NCBI RefSeq assembly: GCF_036786105.1
Contig: NZ_DAIQRQ010000014.1
Location: 28,375-92,374, forward strand
Reading direction: 5' to 3'
DNA: 64,000 nt
Origin: Ohtaekwangia sp036786105
GTDB taxonomy: Bacteria; Bacteroidota; Bacteroidia; Cytophagales; Cyclobacteriaceae
Below the pieces are notes generated by a model. The model had not been told where the DNA came from. It searched no databases and saw only the letters and a program-made list of their open reading frames with translations. A program made the position numbers and the translations under genes. Below, piece after piece: positions 8,432 through 16,353 of the stretch. The number at the start of each line of letters is the position of its first letter. Position 1 is the first letter of the stretch.

Positions 8432-9040
8432 CTACCGGTCGGTATTACCAAGCTTGAGGATCAGATCATCTACTTGTGTGTGATCGCTCTTCGGCGTGAG
8501 CTTTCTATAGTGCTTTAGTGCTTCGATGGCCTCTGTGAACTCTTTGTTCATAGCCAATGTAAGACCGAGATTGAAATGACTGTTGGGGAACGTTGGTTGA
8601 ATCTCGATCGATACTCCATAATGTACTTTTGCCAACGCGAAGTTGCCAACTTCGGCATAGAGGTTGGCCAGGTTATAATGCGCTTCAAAGTGACGTGGCT
8701 CCTCCTTTAAACACTTGGTAAAGAAATCGATAGCCTTGGTATTTTGTCCTTCCTTAAATTCAAGTATACCTAGGTTGCAATAGGCATCGGCAATGGAGTC
8801 AAGCTCTTCGATAGCTTTTAGATAGCGCAGGCGTGCGGAAGCTTTATCGCCCTGATCATCGAGCATCAGTGCTTCTTCAAAAACAGATAATTGATTGAGA
8901 CGTACAACTTTACCTCCTGTAAAGAGATTCAGTTGGCCCTGCTTTTCCAGTTCCTTTCCCTTCCCATGCTTGACGCGCGCAGGTTGAGGCCCGAATTTCT
9001 CCGGAACAGGATTGACTTTAAACTGGATGATTTTTGCCAC
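8432..9040 (-). CDS. Tetratricopeptide repeat protein, probable leaderless GTG start
   Basis: A cytoplasmic TPR protein of about 202 residues. After a basic linker (about residues 1-50) come consecutive 34-residue repeats: ALMLDDQGDKASARLRYLKAI, ADAYCNLGILEFKEGQNTKAI, FEAHYNLANLYAEVGNFALAK and SHFNLGLTLAMNKEFTEAIEA. TPRs bind other proteins; the partner is unknown. I chose GTG at 9038-9040 because an exact -7 box TACCTTTG (9045-9052) ends only four bases upstream. A longer ATG frame (to 9067) would start upstream of that promoter box. The mRNA is then leaderless or nearly so. Confidence 0.75.
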   Translation of the reverse strand: MAKIIQFKVNPVPEKFGPQPARVKHGKGKELEKQGQLNLFTGGKVVRLNQLSVFEEALMLDDQGDKASARLRYLKAIEELDSIADAYCNLGILEFKEGQNTKAIDFFTKCLKEEPRHFEAHYNLANLYAEVGNFALAKVHYGVSIEIQPTFPNSHFNLGLTLAMNKEFTEAIEALKHYRKLTPKSDHTQVDDLILKLGNTDR

Positions 9041-9044
9041 GGTG

Positions 9045-9052
9045 CAAAGGTA
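9045..9052 (-). promoter_or_regulatory. -7 promoter box of the TPR gene
   Basis: TACCTTTG on the minus strand matches TAnnTTTG exactly. It is the same octamer as the rpsO -7 box. Its position puts the expected transcription start at about 9040-9041, on the GTG start codon. Confidence 0.55.
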
Positions 9053-9153
9053 AATTATATCTGCCAATAGTAATAAACGGTATGCTTTGCAAGCTTGCGA
9101 TAACCACGCTAACTTAACAAATTACTCTAACAAATTTACCTTATAAAACAACG

Positions 9154-10011
9154 TTAACTGGCTTTTCGTTTCGCAGTCTTGGCAGGCTTCTCTTTTTCGG
9201 TTTTGGCTTTCTTGGCAGTTTCACCTTTTGCTTTTTCCATAGGCTTTTTGGCGGCATCAATGCTGGCCTTCAGGGCTGTCATGATATCGACCACTTTCGG
9301 TTCTTCTTCCGACATGGTTACGATTTCTTTGCCAGCAACTTTTGCATCGATTATGCTTTTGAGCGCATCATAGTAATGATCCTTCATTTCAATGTTGGCA
9401 AACTTGGTAGTCATGGAATCTACCAAGGTCTTGGCAAGTTTCAATTGCTCTTTGTCGGCTTTCACCTCCAGCAGCTGTGGTACTTCGCGCATGCTTCGTA
9501 CTTCGTTGGGATAGCGAAGGCGGTACATCACCATGCCACCGTCCATCGGAGCCAGTAGCACCGGGGTTTCGCGATCGCGCAACACCACCTTCCCTACTGC
9601 AATGCGCCCGCTCTCTTTTAATGTTTGCGAGAGCAGTCCATACGTCTTGGCAGAAACATCGCCATCGGGTCCTATGTAATAGGGTGTCTCGTACAAAGTA
9701 GGATGTACTTCGGAAGAATCAACAAACCCTTCTATCTCAATTACTTTTTCGCTTTTGAGCTTTACCTTATTAAGGTCTTCCTGTTCAATGATCACATATT
9801 GACCGGGTTCATATTGATACCCTTTTACTATATCTTCAGTCTTCAACGTCTGTCCGGTCACTTTATCTTTCTTCTCGTAGCTTACCGGATTGTGCCCGTC
9901 TTTTGAAAGCAGGTTGAAGCTGATTGTTTGACCAGTATCGATGGCGTTGTAAATTCTAACAGGAATGGTGACGAGTGAAAATTGAATGTGTCCTTTCCAG
10001 ATGGCGCGCAT
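9154..10011 (-). CDS. ku: Non-homologous end-joining protein Ku
   Basis: Bacterial Ku homodimer: a ring that binds DNA ends and recruits the ligase LigD. The 285 residues begin with the family signature MRAIWKGHIQFSLVTIPVRIYNA and continue through the Ku core (HNPVSYEKKDKVTGQTLKTEDIVKGYQYE, then PYYIGPDGDVSAKTYGLL and RLRYPNEVRSM). A Lys/Ala/Glu-rich tail from about residue 255 (KKPMEKAKGETAKKAKTEKE) resembles the DNA-bridging tails of other bacterial Ku proteins. It appears to be monocistronic, with a promoter at 10045-10076. Its partner LigD is 6.3 kb away on the same strand. Confidence 0.95.
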   Translation of the reverse strand: MRAIWKGHIQFSLVTIPVRIYNAIDTGQTISFNLLSKDGHNPVSYEKKDKVTGQTLKTEDIVKGYQYEPGQYVIIEQEDLNKVKLKSEKVIEIEGFVDSSEVHPTLYETPYYIGPDGDVSAKTYGLLSQTLKESGRIAVGKVVLRDRETPVLLAPMDGGMVMYRLRYPNEVRSMREVPQLLEVKADKEQLKLAKTLVDSMTTKFANIEMKDHYYDALKSIIDAKVAGKEIVTMSEEEPKVVDIMTALKASIDAAKKPMEKAKGETAKKAKTEKEKPAKTAKRKAS

Positions 10012-10044
10012 AGTTACTTAGTTTAAAAAATGAAATGAACACCA

Positions 10045-10076
10045 CTAAAGTACTGATAATGAAATGTATTATCAAA
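10045..10076 (-). promoter_or_regulatory. Probable promoter of ku
   Basis: TTTG (10073-10076, minus) is followed after 20 bases by TACTTTAG (10045-10052), one mismatch from TAnnTTTG. The ku ATG is 33 bases downstream. Confidence 0.5.
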
Positions 10077-10129
10077 ATAAATTTTAATAAATACGAGGCT
10101 ATTGTAATTGTCTAAATTTGCATGCCTGT

Positions 10130-10846
10130 TTAGTTCTTCAGCAGGCGATCCAGTATCTCGGTTTTCTTTTCGCGGCTGAGCGGCAGTTTTTTGTTGCCGA
10201 TCACTACTTCATTTCCGTCAATGGATGAAATGGCTTTGATAGAAGCGATATAGGATTTGTGTATGCGCACGAATGACGTGGCCGGCAAAATCTCTTCTAC
10301 ATTCTTCATGCGCAACAAGGTCATGAATTGTTTAGCAGGTGTGTGAATTACCACATAATTCTCCATTCCTTCTACATATTGCACATCATCGAAGTGTATC
10401 TTTTCATAACGGTAGTCGCACTTCACGAAGAAGTAATCTTCTTTAGACTGACTTTCTTCGCGATTTCGTGGCGCTGATTTCAATTCAAAAAAATCGCGCG
10501 CTTTATTTACGGCTTTTAGAAAACGGTCAAACGGAAAAGGTTTAACCAGGTAATCCAGCACATCCAGTTCATAACCCTGTAAGGCAAAATTTGGATAGGC
10601 CGTGGTCATGATCACCATGGGTGGCTCCTTCAGCGATTTTAGAAAATCGATGCCGGTTATTTTTGGCATTTGTATATCGAGGAACATCAAATCAATATTT
10701 CCACCAGACAAGGCTTTGTTGGCTTCGAGCGCATTTTCGCATGCTGCTTTTACTTCCAGAAAATCTATATCTTTTATGTAACTGAGAAGTCCTTCGCGCG
10801 CCAGCGGTTCGTCTTCTACAACAATGGTTTGTATTTTTCGGCTCAT
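10130..10846 (-). CDS. LytTR-type response regulator
   Basis: Two-component regulator of 238 residues. The receiver domain has the acidic pair Glu11-Asp12 (VVEDEP), the phospho-acceptor Asp57 in LMFLDIQMP, TTAY and the conserved Lys in YLVKPF. A C-terminal LytTR DNA-binding domain follows (about residues 140-238): FFVKCDYRYEKIHFDDVQYVEG, FVRIHKSYIA and LPLSREKKTEI. LytTR domains bind paired 9-10 bp direct repeats. The gene overlaps the sensor kinase gene by four bases (ATGA), so the pair is translationally coupled. Confidence 0.93.
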   Translation of the reverse strand: MSRKIQTIVVEDEPLAREGLLSYIKDIDFLEVKAACENALEANKALSGGNIDLMFLDIQMPKITGIDFLKSLKEPPMVIMTTAYPNFALQGYELDVLDYLVKPFPFDRFLKAVNKARDFFELKSAPRNREESQSKEDYFFVKCDYRYEKIHFDDVQYVEGMENYVVIHTPAKQFMTLLRMKNVEEILPATSFVRIHKSYIASIKAISSIDGNEVVIGNKKLPLSREKKTEILDRLLKN

Positions 10847-11871
10847 GCTATTTTCAATGACAAGGTAACAAAATAGGTATCAGGCTTCTCTTCTATCGTA
10901 AGTTCATATTGATCAGGGTATAGCAATTCCAGTCTTCGTTTTACATTCTTAAGACCTATTCCCCCCACCGCCCCGGGTGGAAGACTTTCGTGTGTGTTGA
11001 AAAACCGAGCCGTGAATTTTTCATTCGAGCGTAAAAACTCTACGCGAATGGTGTTCGGATAATCCGCATAGTTTGAAACATACTTGAAGGCGTTCTCCAG
11101 AAAAGGAATCAGCATGAAAGGCGCAATCTGAAATCCGCTCAGGTTGCCTTCCGTAGCGAATTCTACTTTAACACGCTCACCCTTCCGCAGTTTCTCCAAT
11201 GCCATATAGTTTTGCAGATACTCAAGCTCCTTTTCGAACGGTATCTTTTCGTCAGAACAATCATATAACTGAAAGCGCAGCAAGTCGCTTAGTTTGATCA
11301 ATGTTTCAGATGCTTTCTCCGGATCTTTTCGAATCAGGAAATAAACACTGTTGATGGCGTTGAACAGGAAATGCGGATTTACCTGTGCCTTCAGGTATTG
11401 CAATTCTGTTTCGAGGCGTTGTTGCTCCAATTGCTGGTTGGTGCGGTCTGACTGAATTTTACCTTTGATCAGCTTGGCGGATGCCAATATACCGGTCATC
11501 GCTGATGTTGACATGAATGTTACTATAAACGTTTGCCCGAAGCTATAGTTAATCTTGGCACCTGCAACATTCATATTGATAAGCAGCCCCGCAGCCAGCA
11601 TAGCTGAACATGCCACGATGGTTGCAAAAGCAAAAAGCAGAAACAATCCATACCTCCTTCTGTTCAGATAAACGGGAAACAAGTAATACACAACGGTATA
11701 AAAAGCAATCATATTAAAGATGGCATACAAGATGGTATTAATCACCACTCGCCAGAAGGTATACATGGTTTGGTAAAAGGATACCCAGAAAACAAAGTAT
11801 ACCAGCCAAAACAGTATATGATGTATTTTGTACCGGAAGAATGCCTGCCAGAAAGTTGATCTGTTTTTCAT
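10843..11871 (-). CDS. LytS/YehU-type sensor histidine kinase
   Basis: Membrane sensor kinase of the His_kinase (PF06580) type, about 342 residues. Four membrane segments lie between residues about 20 and 150. The phosphorylated His is in LKAQVNPHFLFNAINS, the N box is PFLENAFKY, and the G box is GGIGLKNVKRRLELLYP. No extracytoplasmic sensor domain is visible, so a signal would be sensed in or near the membrane. I chose the ATG at 11871 over a TTG at 11946, because a -7-like box TATTTTAG sits at 11879-11886. It is coupled to the LytTR regulator by a four-base overlap. Confidence 0.92.
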   Translation of the reverse strand: MKNRSTFWQAFFRYKIHHILFWLVYFVFWVSFYQTMYTFWRVVINTILYAIFNMIAFYTVVYYLFPVYLNRRRYGLFLLFAFATIVACSAMLAAGLLINMNVAGAKINYSFGQTFIVTFMSTSAMTGILASAKLIKGKIQSDRTNQQLEQQRLETELQYLKAQVNPHFLFNAINSVYFLIRKDPEKASETLIKLSDLLRFQLYDCSDEKIPFEKELEYLQNYMALEKLRKGERVKVEFATEGNLSGFQIAPFMLIPFLENAFKYVSNYADYPNTIRVEFLRSNEKFTARFFNTHESLPPGAVGGIGLKNVKRRLELLYPDQYELTIEEKPDTYFVTLSLKIA

Positions 11872-12096
11872 ATTCGGTCTAAAATACGGAAGAAGAAACG
11901 GAGTTCGGGTAAATTCATTGACCAACCGCAGAAAAGCTTTGACCAATTGGTTTTACCCTCCAGATAACCATTCATACTAAAGCAGACTGCGGTATGGAAC
12001 GGGATCGTCAATCGAAAAATACAGTTAGTCAATAAAAATTTAGCAGACCGATCGCAATGCGTTGTTTTGAATCATCAAACACAAACAAAACCAATT

Positions 12097-12969
12097 ATGA
12101 AACGCATCTTCTCTCTTCCCATCATCGGATTGTTCATCGCATTATTCCTTGGAACGCTGATTTCTAAAGCACAACAACATTTTACCGTGGAGGTAAAAGG
12201 TAAGGGCAAGCCCATGATCCTGATCCACGGTCTTACCTGCAGCGGTGATGTATGGAAAGAAACCGTTGTCCACTACCAGGATAAGTATGAATGCCACATT
12301 GTAACGCTCTCCGGCTTTGGTGGCAACGCTCCTGCCCTCCAGGAAAATTTTCTCTCGGCAGTAAAAGACGATATCATCGCGTATGCTAAAAACAAAAAGC
12401 TGAAGAAGCCGGTAATTGTAGGACACAGCATGGGTGGCTTTATTTCGTTTTGGGCGGCCGCATCGGCTCCTGGCCTGTTTGAAAAAGTTATTGCTATTGA
12501 TGGTGTGCCATTTATGCCTGCCTTGCAAATGCCCGGTGCCACCGTAGAAACCGCCAAACCCGTAGCAGATAATATGTATAAGAACATGAGTTCACAAACG
12601 CATGAACAGTTTGAAGCAAATACCAAAATGTATCTCGGCACCATGATTACCAGCCCGCAGCATGTTGATGAAGTAATGGAAATTGTAAAGAAGGCTGATG
12701 TAAAAACACAGGCGCAGGTAATGTACGAAATGATGTCTACTGATCTTCGCGCTGCGGTAGCTTCAATCGACTGCCCCGTATTGCTGATGGGCGCATGGAT
12801 TGCCTATAAGAATTACGGTGTTACACACGATGCAGCACTGGCCGGATATAGTGCACAGGTAAGCAATGTAAAGCAGGCATCTGTCGAGATCAGTGACACC
12901 GCGAAGCACTTTATATTCTATGACGACCCGAACTGGTTCTTCGCGAAAGCTGATGCCTTTCTGAAATAA
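12097..12969 (+). CDS. Exported alpha/beta hydrolase
   Basis: Alpha/beta-hydrolase fold enzyme of about 290 residues with a signal peptide (MKRIFSLPIIGLFIALFLG..., cleavage near SKAQQ), so it acts in the periplasm. The oxyanion region is LIHGLTCSGDVW, and the nucleophile elbow is VIVGHSMGGFISFW. The catalytic His is probably in TAKHFIFYDDP near the end. The substrate is unknown; ester or lactone hydrolysis is likely. I chose the ATG at 12097 because it gives a proper signal peptide; an upstream ATG at 12067 would add ten polar residues. It is divergent from the sensor kinase gene and convergent with the AarF gene. Confidence 0.85.
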   Translation: MKRIFSLPIIGLFIALFLGTLISKAQQHFTVEVKGKGKPMILIHGLTCSGDVWKETVVHYQDKYECHIVTLSGFGGNAPALQENFLSAVKDDIIAYAKNKKLKKPVIVGHSMGGFISFWAAASAPGLFEKVIAIDGVPFMPALQMPGATVETAKPVADNMYKNMSSQTHEQFEANTKMYLGTMITSPQHVDEVMEIVKKADVKTQAQVMYEMMSTDLRAAVASIDCPVLLMGAWIAYKNYGVTHDAALAGYSAQVSNVKQASVEISDTAKHFIFYDDPNWFFAKADAFLK

Positions 12970-12985
12970 CCTCTCAATATATATA

Positions 12986-13020
12986 TCTAAAAAGAAAGGG
13001 ACCTTGTTCGGGTCCCTTTC
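12986..13020. terminator. Bidirectional terminator between hydrolase and AarF genes
   Basis: A perfect 10-bp stem (12994-13003 with 13011-13020, GAAAGGGACC/GGTCCCTTTC) has loop TTGTTCG. It lies between convergent genes. The T-run is strong on the minus side (CTTTTTAG) and weak on the plus side. The loop is almost the same as in the rpsO hairpin. Confidence 0.8.
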
Positions 13021-13041
13021 CTGTTATATATAGCTTCGTTC

Positions 13042-14340
13042 TTAGTAACCGGTTTTTACAGTTGCCCCCAGATCGTGCAGAATAGTATAAAGCCCGAAGT
13101 ACGTGCGATTGATATAGATCGCTTCGCCTACTCCCCTGGCCTTCTTGGATTCACGCAATTCTTTCATATTCGCCAAGCTTTCACCGAAAGAAAATAATTC
13201 CTGAAAGTAACCATCGTTTGAAAAGTCAAACGACTCGGTGCGGAACGGCCTGCTCAGCAACTCTACGAGCTTTGTGAAAATGCCCATGAAAAACTCTTTT
13301 TCTTTTTCAGTGTCTGACGGGTATATAAAATGTAACTGTTCAAAAACGTAGTCGCGCTTTTTCTTGTCGGTAAGTATATCGGCATCGAGTAACCGGAAGT
13401 ATATATTATGGAAATTCTCCGGAATTACTTTTACACAACCGAAGTCGATGATACCGAGCTTATAGTCGTCTGTGATAATAAAATTGCCAGGGTGCGGATC
13501 GGCATGTACAGCTTTAAGCTGGTGCATCTGGAAGTGATAGAAATCCCACATGGCCTGACCGATCTTGTTTGCAGCTCCGGCCGGTAAATCTTTGGCTACA
13601 ATCTCGCCCAGCATTTTACCTTCCAGCCAATCCATCGTTAATATCTTGGCACACGAATACTCGGGGTAATAATGCGGGAAAACTATATTCTTTACTTCGC
13701 GACTTCGCTGGGAGAGATCGATGGAGCGCTTCAGTTCCAGGCTATAATCTGTTTCCTCCAGCATGCGCACTTCTACTTCTTTGATAAACTCATCATACTC
13801 CACCGGGTTGAGATTGAACATGCTGAGTGCGATTGGCTTCACCATGGCCAGATCTGATTTTATACTGTCGCCAACACCAGGATACTGTATCTTTACTGCC
13901 AGCTTCTTTCCCTGGAGTGTAGCCTGGTGCACCTGCCCCATGGACGCTGCATTGACTGCTTTTCTGGTAAAGGTTTCGAAGATCTGCTCCGGTCCTTTTC
14001 CAAAATGATTTTGAAAAGTCTTTACCACCAACGGATACGATAGTGGCGGAGCACTGTATTGCGCCATCGCGAACTTTTGTTGATAGGCGGTGGGCAACAG
14101 GTTTTTATCCATGCTCAACATCTGCGCTACCTTCAGCGCACCGCCTTTTAGTTCACTTAAAGAATTATATATATCCGTAGCATTGTCTTCATGCAACTGT
14201 TCTTTGCTCACATCGGGGTTGATGAGCTTTTTACCGTAATGTTTTAAATAGTTCGTCCCGATCTTCGCGCCCGTGGTTATAAATTTTGTGGCTCGCTGCA
14301 CTTTGGTCACCGGTATCCGCTCAAACTCTTTCATGGGCAC
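13042..14340 (-). CDS. ABC1/AarF/UbiB family atypical kinase
   Basis: 432-residue member of the UbiB/ADCK/COQ8 protein-kinase-like family, associated with quinone biosynthesis and lipid homeostasis. Diagnostic motifs: the KxGQ-type helix GGALKVAQMLSMD; the Ala-rich nucleotide loop AASMGQVHQA; the catalytic Lys in LAVKIQYPG; the catalytic loop HADPHPGNFIITD; and DFG in IIDFGCVKV. All kinase residues are present. There is no C-terminal membrane segment of the UbiB type. The TetR-like gene immediately upstream (59 bases, same strand) is probably co-transcribed and may control it. Confidence 0.9.
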   Translation of the reverse strand: MPMKEFERIPVTKVQRATKFITTGAKIGTNYLKHYGKKLINPDVSKEQLHEDNATDIYNSLSELKGGALKVAQMLSMDKNLLPTAYQQKFAMAQYSAPPLSYPLVVKTFQNHFGKGPEQIFETFTRKAVNAASMGQVHQATLQGKKLAVKIQYPGVGDSIKSDLAMVKPIALSMFNLNPVEYDEFIKEVEVRMLEETDYSLELKRSIDLSQRSREVKNIVFPHYYPEYSCAKILTMDWLEGKMLGEIVAKDLPAGAANKIGQAMWDFYHFQMHQLKAVHADPHPGNFIITDDYKLGIIDFGCVKVIPENFHNIYFRLLDADILTDKKKRDYVFEQLHFIYPSDTEKEKEFFMGIFTKLVELLSRPFRTESFDFSNDGYFQELFSFGESLANMKELRESKKARGVGEAIYINRTYFGLYTILHDLGATVKTGY

Positions 14341-14399
14341 TATATAAATTTAAGTATGTAGAGATCGTTATGTTTAGTGTGTGAAGGGTGTCGTGTATA

Positions 14400-15071
14400 T
14401 TATCGCTTATTCTGATAGAGGAATTTTCCAAAGTCAATCGCTGCATCTACAGCGCCTTTGCCGATCAGATCAAATGCGAGGTTTACCGATTTCTCAATGG
14501 CAGCATCTGTTTTTTCGAATCCTGCGCTGTCGTCTTCTTTCCAGAAGATGAGTATAAAACCGAGGTGCAGCCAGAATAATTGCGGATAACGTTTATCGAG
14601 GTAAGGCCGCGTGGCTACTTCGCCTTTGCTTTTTCCCTGGTTGAGTATATTTTCAAAAAACTTCTCAAACGATTCTTTAAAGCCTTTCAGATAGCCGGGT
14701 GTAATTTCCATTCGTTTAACGTTGCCCAATTGCAGCAGCACATAGCTGCGATTAGCGCGCAGCTCTTCCAGCAAGGTAAAGTAAAAGGCCAGCACTTTTT
14801 CGCGGCTTGAAAACTCGTTGAAGGAAGCATCGGCTTCTAGTCTGCTGATTGTAGTGTCGATGAAGCCTTTCCAGATCGTTCGTTCCAGTGTTTCAAACGA
14901 TCCGAAGTGTACATAGAAATCATCTTCCTTCATGCCATTGTCGAGGCAGAACTTGAACACCGAGGCCGGCTGTTTTCCTTCCGTGAGCAGGTAGTTGATG
15001 TATGCCGATTTTATTTTTTCATCCGAAGCCTTGCTCTCGGATTTTCGAGTGCTTTTCTTAGTGGTTTCCAT
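14400..15071 (-). CDS. TetR/AcrR-like transcriptional regulator
   Basis: 223 residues with a basic N-terminal tail (KKSTRKSESK) and a helical DNA-binding region of TetR type: IKSAYINYLLTEG, then PASVFKFCLDNGMKEDDFYVHFGSFETLERTIWKGF, where the last part is the recognition helix and helix 4. The C-terminal ligand-binding domain is all-alpha. Ligand and target are unknown. It is the first gene of a two-gene unit with the AarF kinase, which suggests local control. It is divergent from the TPR gene at 15117 with a short shared spacer. Confidence 0.8.
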   Translation of the reverse strand: METTKKSTRKSESKASDEKIKSAYINYLLTEGKQPASVFKFCLDNGMKEDDFYVHFGSFETLERTIWKGFIDTTISRLEADASFNEFSSREKVLAFYFTLLEELRANRSYVLLQLGNVKRMEITPGYLKGFKESFEKFFENILNQGKSKGEVATRPYLDKRYPQLFWLHLGFILIFWKEDDSAGFEKTDAAIEKSVNLAFDLIGKGAVDAAIDFGKFLYQNKR

Positions 15072-15116
15072 GCTCCTTTAAACAGGTTTTAGATGCAAAG
15101 GGTTTGCAAGAAAGCG

Positions 15117-16349
15117 ATGATTCTTTCGTTATATTTCGTGATGATGAGAGCGTTTCTGTTTTTTTATCTGCTGACATTCGCCACCACTCTGTTTGCCCAG
15201 AAAAAAATTCGCACGGAAGACCTTTTCGAACAAGGACAAGAGGCACACGACAAAGGCAACTATACACAAGCGCTGGCGTTGCTGAATGAATGTTTGAAAC
15301 AAGATCCGGGATTTAGCGATGCCTATTTTCTTCGCGCTTCTACCCGCGAGCAGCTGAAAGACCTGGAAGGTGCCCTGACCGACTATAGTATTTACCTGGA
15401 GCAGAATCCGAAAAGCCCGGAAGCTCTTTTCAGTCGGGGACTGGTGCGATATCAATTAAAGAAGTACGACCAGGCGTATGAAGATTTTACACAATACCTG
15501 AATGCTCCTGGCGGAGCAACGCAGACTATATTTTTCAATACGAAACCTACTGCCACCGGCAACAATCAGGTGATGACGGCCCAAAGTTCCATTCGCCCGT
15601 TAATCTATAATTACCTGGGCGTGATCGATCAGAAACGGAATAATTTTTCCAAGTCGGTAGCGTGGCTCGACTCTGCCATACAACTGGTGCCTAAAGAAGC
15701 TGACTACTATGTAAACCGCGGTCTTTCGAAGCAAAGCATGAAAGATACAACGGCCGCGATGGCGGATTTTCAAAAAGCATTAGCGATCAATCCACAACAT
15801 ACGGTTGCGTTACACAACATTGCCGTGTTCAAGCGACAACAGGGCGATAAAAAAGCATCAGCGGATCCGTTGGAGCAGGCAATTGACAGTGATTCCAGCA
15901 TGCTGGCGCCTTACCTGGAACGCGCGCTTCAGCGTATGGAAGGTGGCTACCTGAAAGGTGCACTCGATGATTATAATAAAGCACTTGAAATTGAACCGAA
16001 AGATCCGGAGATATGGCTGGGCCGTGGCGTTGTAAAGGAACGCATGAAGGACTATAGCGGTGCTTTCTCGGATTATACCAAGGCCATCGAAATAAAAGAA
16101 AGCTTTGTAAAGGCATGGATCAATCGTGCCAACATTCTGCTGAAGATGGAACGATATAAAGATGCTGTAGAAGATTATACTGCAGCACTCATTTATATAC
16201 CTGACTCTGCTCCTGCTTATTACAATCGCGCCATAGCAAAGTACAAACTGGACAAACTGCCGGAAGCTTGCGAAGACCTGAAGAAAGCGGAATCGCTGGG
16301 CATGAAAGCTGATGCCAAACTTAAAGGCAAGATATGCACTGCAAAATAA
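15117..16349 (+). CDS. Exported tetratricopeptide repeat protein
   Basis: About 410 residues with a signal peptide (RAFLFFYLLTFATTLFAQ, cleavage after Gln) and roughly nine TPRs covering almost the whole mature protein. Examples are LFEQGQEAHDKGNYTQALAL, SDAYFLRASTREQLKDLEGA, PEALFSRGLVRYQLKKYDQA, PEIWLGRGVVKERMKDYSGA and APAYYNRAIAKYKLDKLPEA. The likely location is the periplasm, as a protein-interaction scaffold. Starts at 15093, 15117, 15141 or 15144 are all possible; the last two give the most compact signal peptide. It is convergent with ligD, with a gap of four bases. Confidence 0.82.
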   Translation: MILSLYFVMMRAFLFFYLLTFATTLFAQKKIRTEDLFEQGQEAHDKGNYTQALALLNECLKQDPGFSDAYFLRASTREQLKDLEGALTDYSIYLEQNPKSPEALFSRGLVRYQLKKYDQAYEDFTQYLNAPGGATQTIFFNTKPTATGNNQVMTAQSSIRPLIYNYLGVIDQKRNNFSKSVAWLDSAIQLVPKEADYYVNRGLSKQSMKDTTAAMADFQKALAINPQHTVALHNIAVFKRQQGDKKASADPLEQAIDSDSSMLAPYLERALQRMEGGYLKGALDDYNKALEIEPKDPEIWLGRGVVKERMKDYSGAFSDYTKAIEIKESFVKAWINRANILLKMERYKDAVEDYTAALIYIPDSAPAYYNRAIAKYKLDKLPEACEDLKKAESLGMKADAKLKGKICTAK

Positions 16350-16353
16350 GTAA

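Noticed and set aside
9089..9098. GCAAGCTTGC palindrome between TPR and ku genes
   Set aside because: Only ten bases, downstream of ku and with no T-run; expected by chance at this length.
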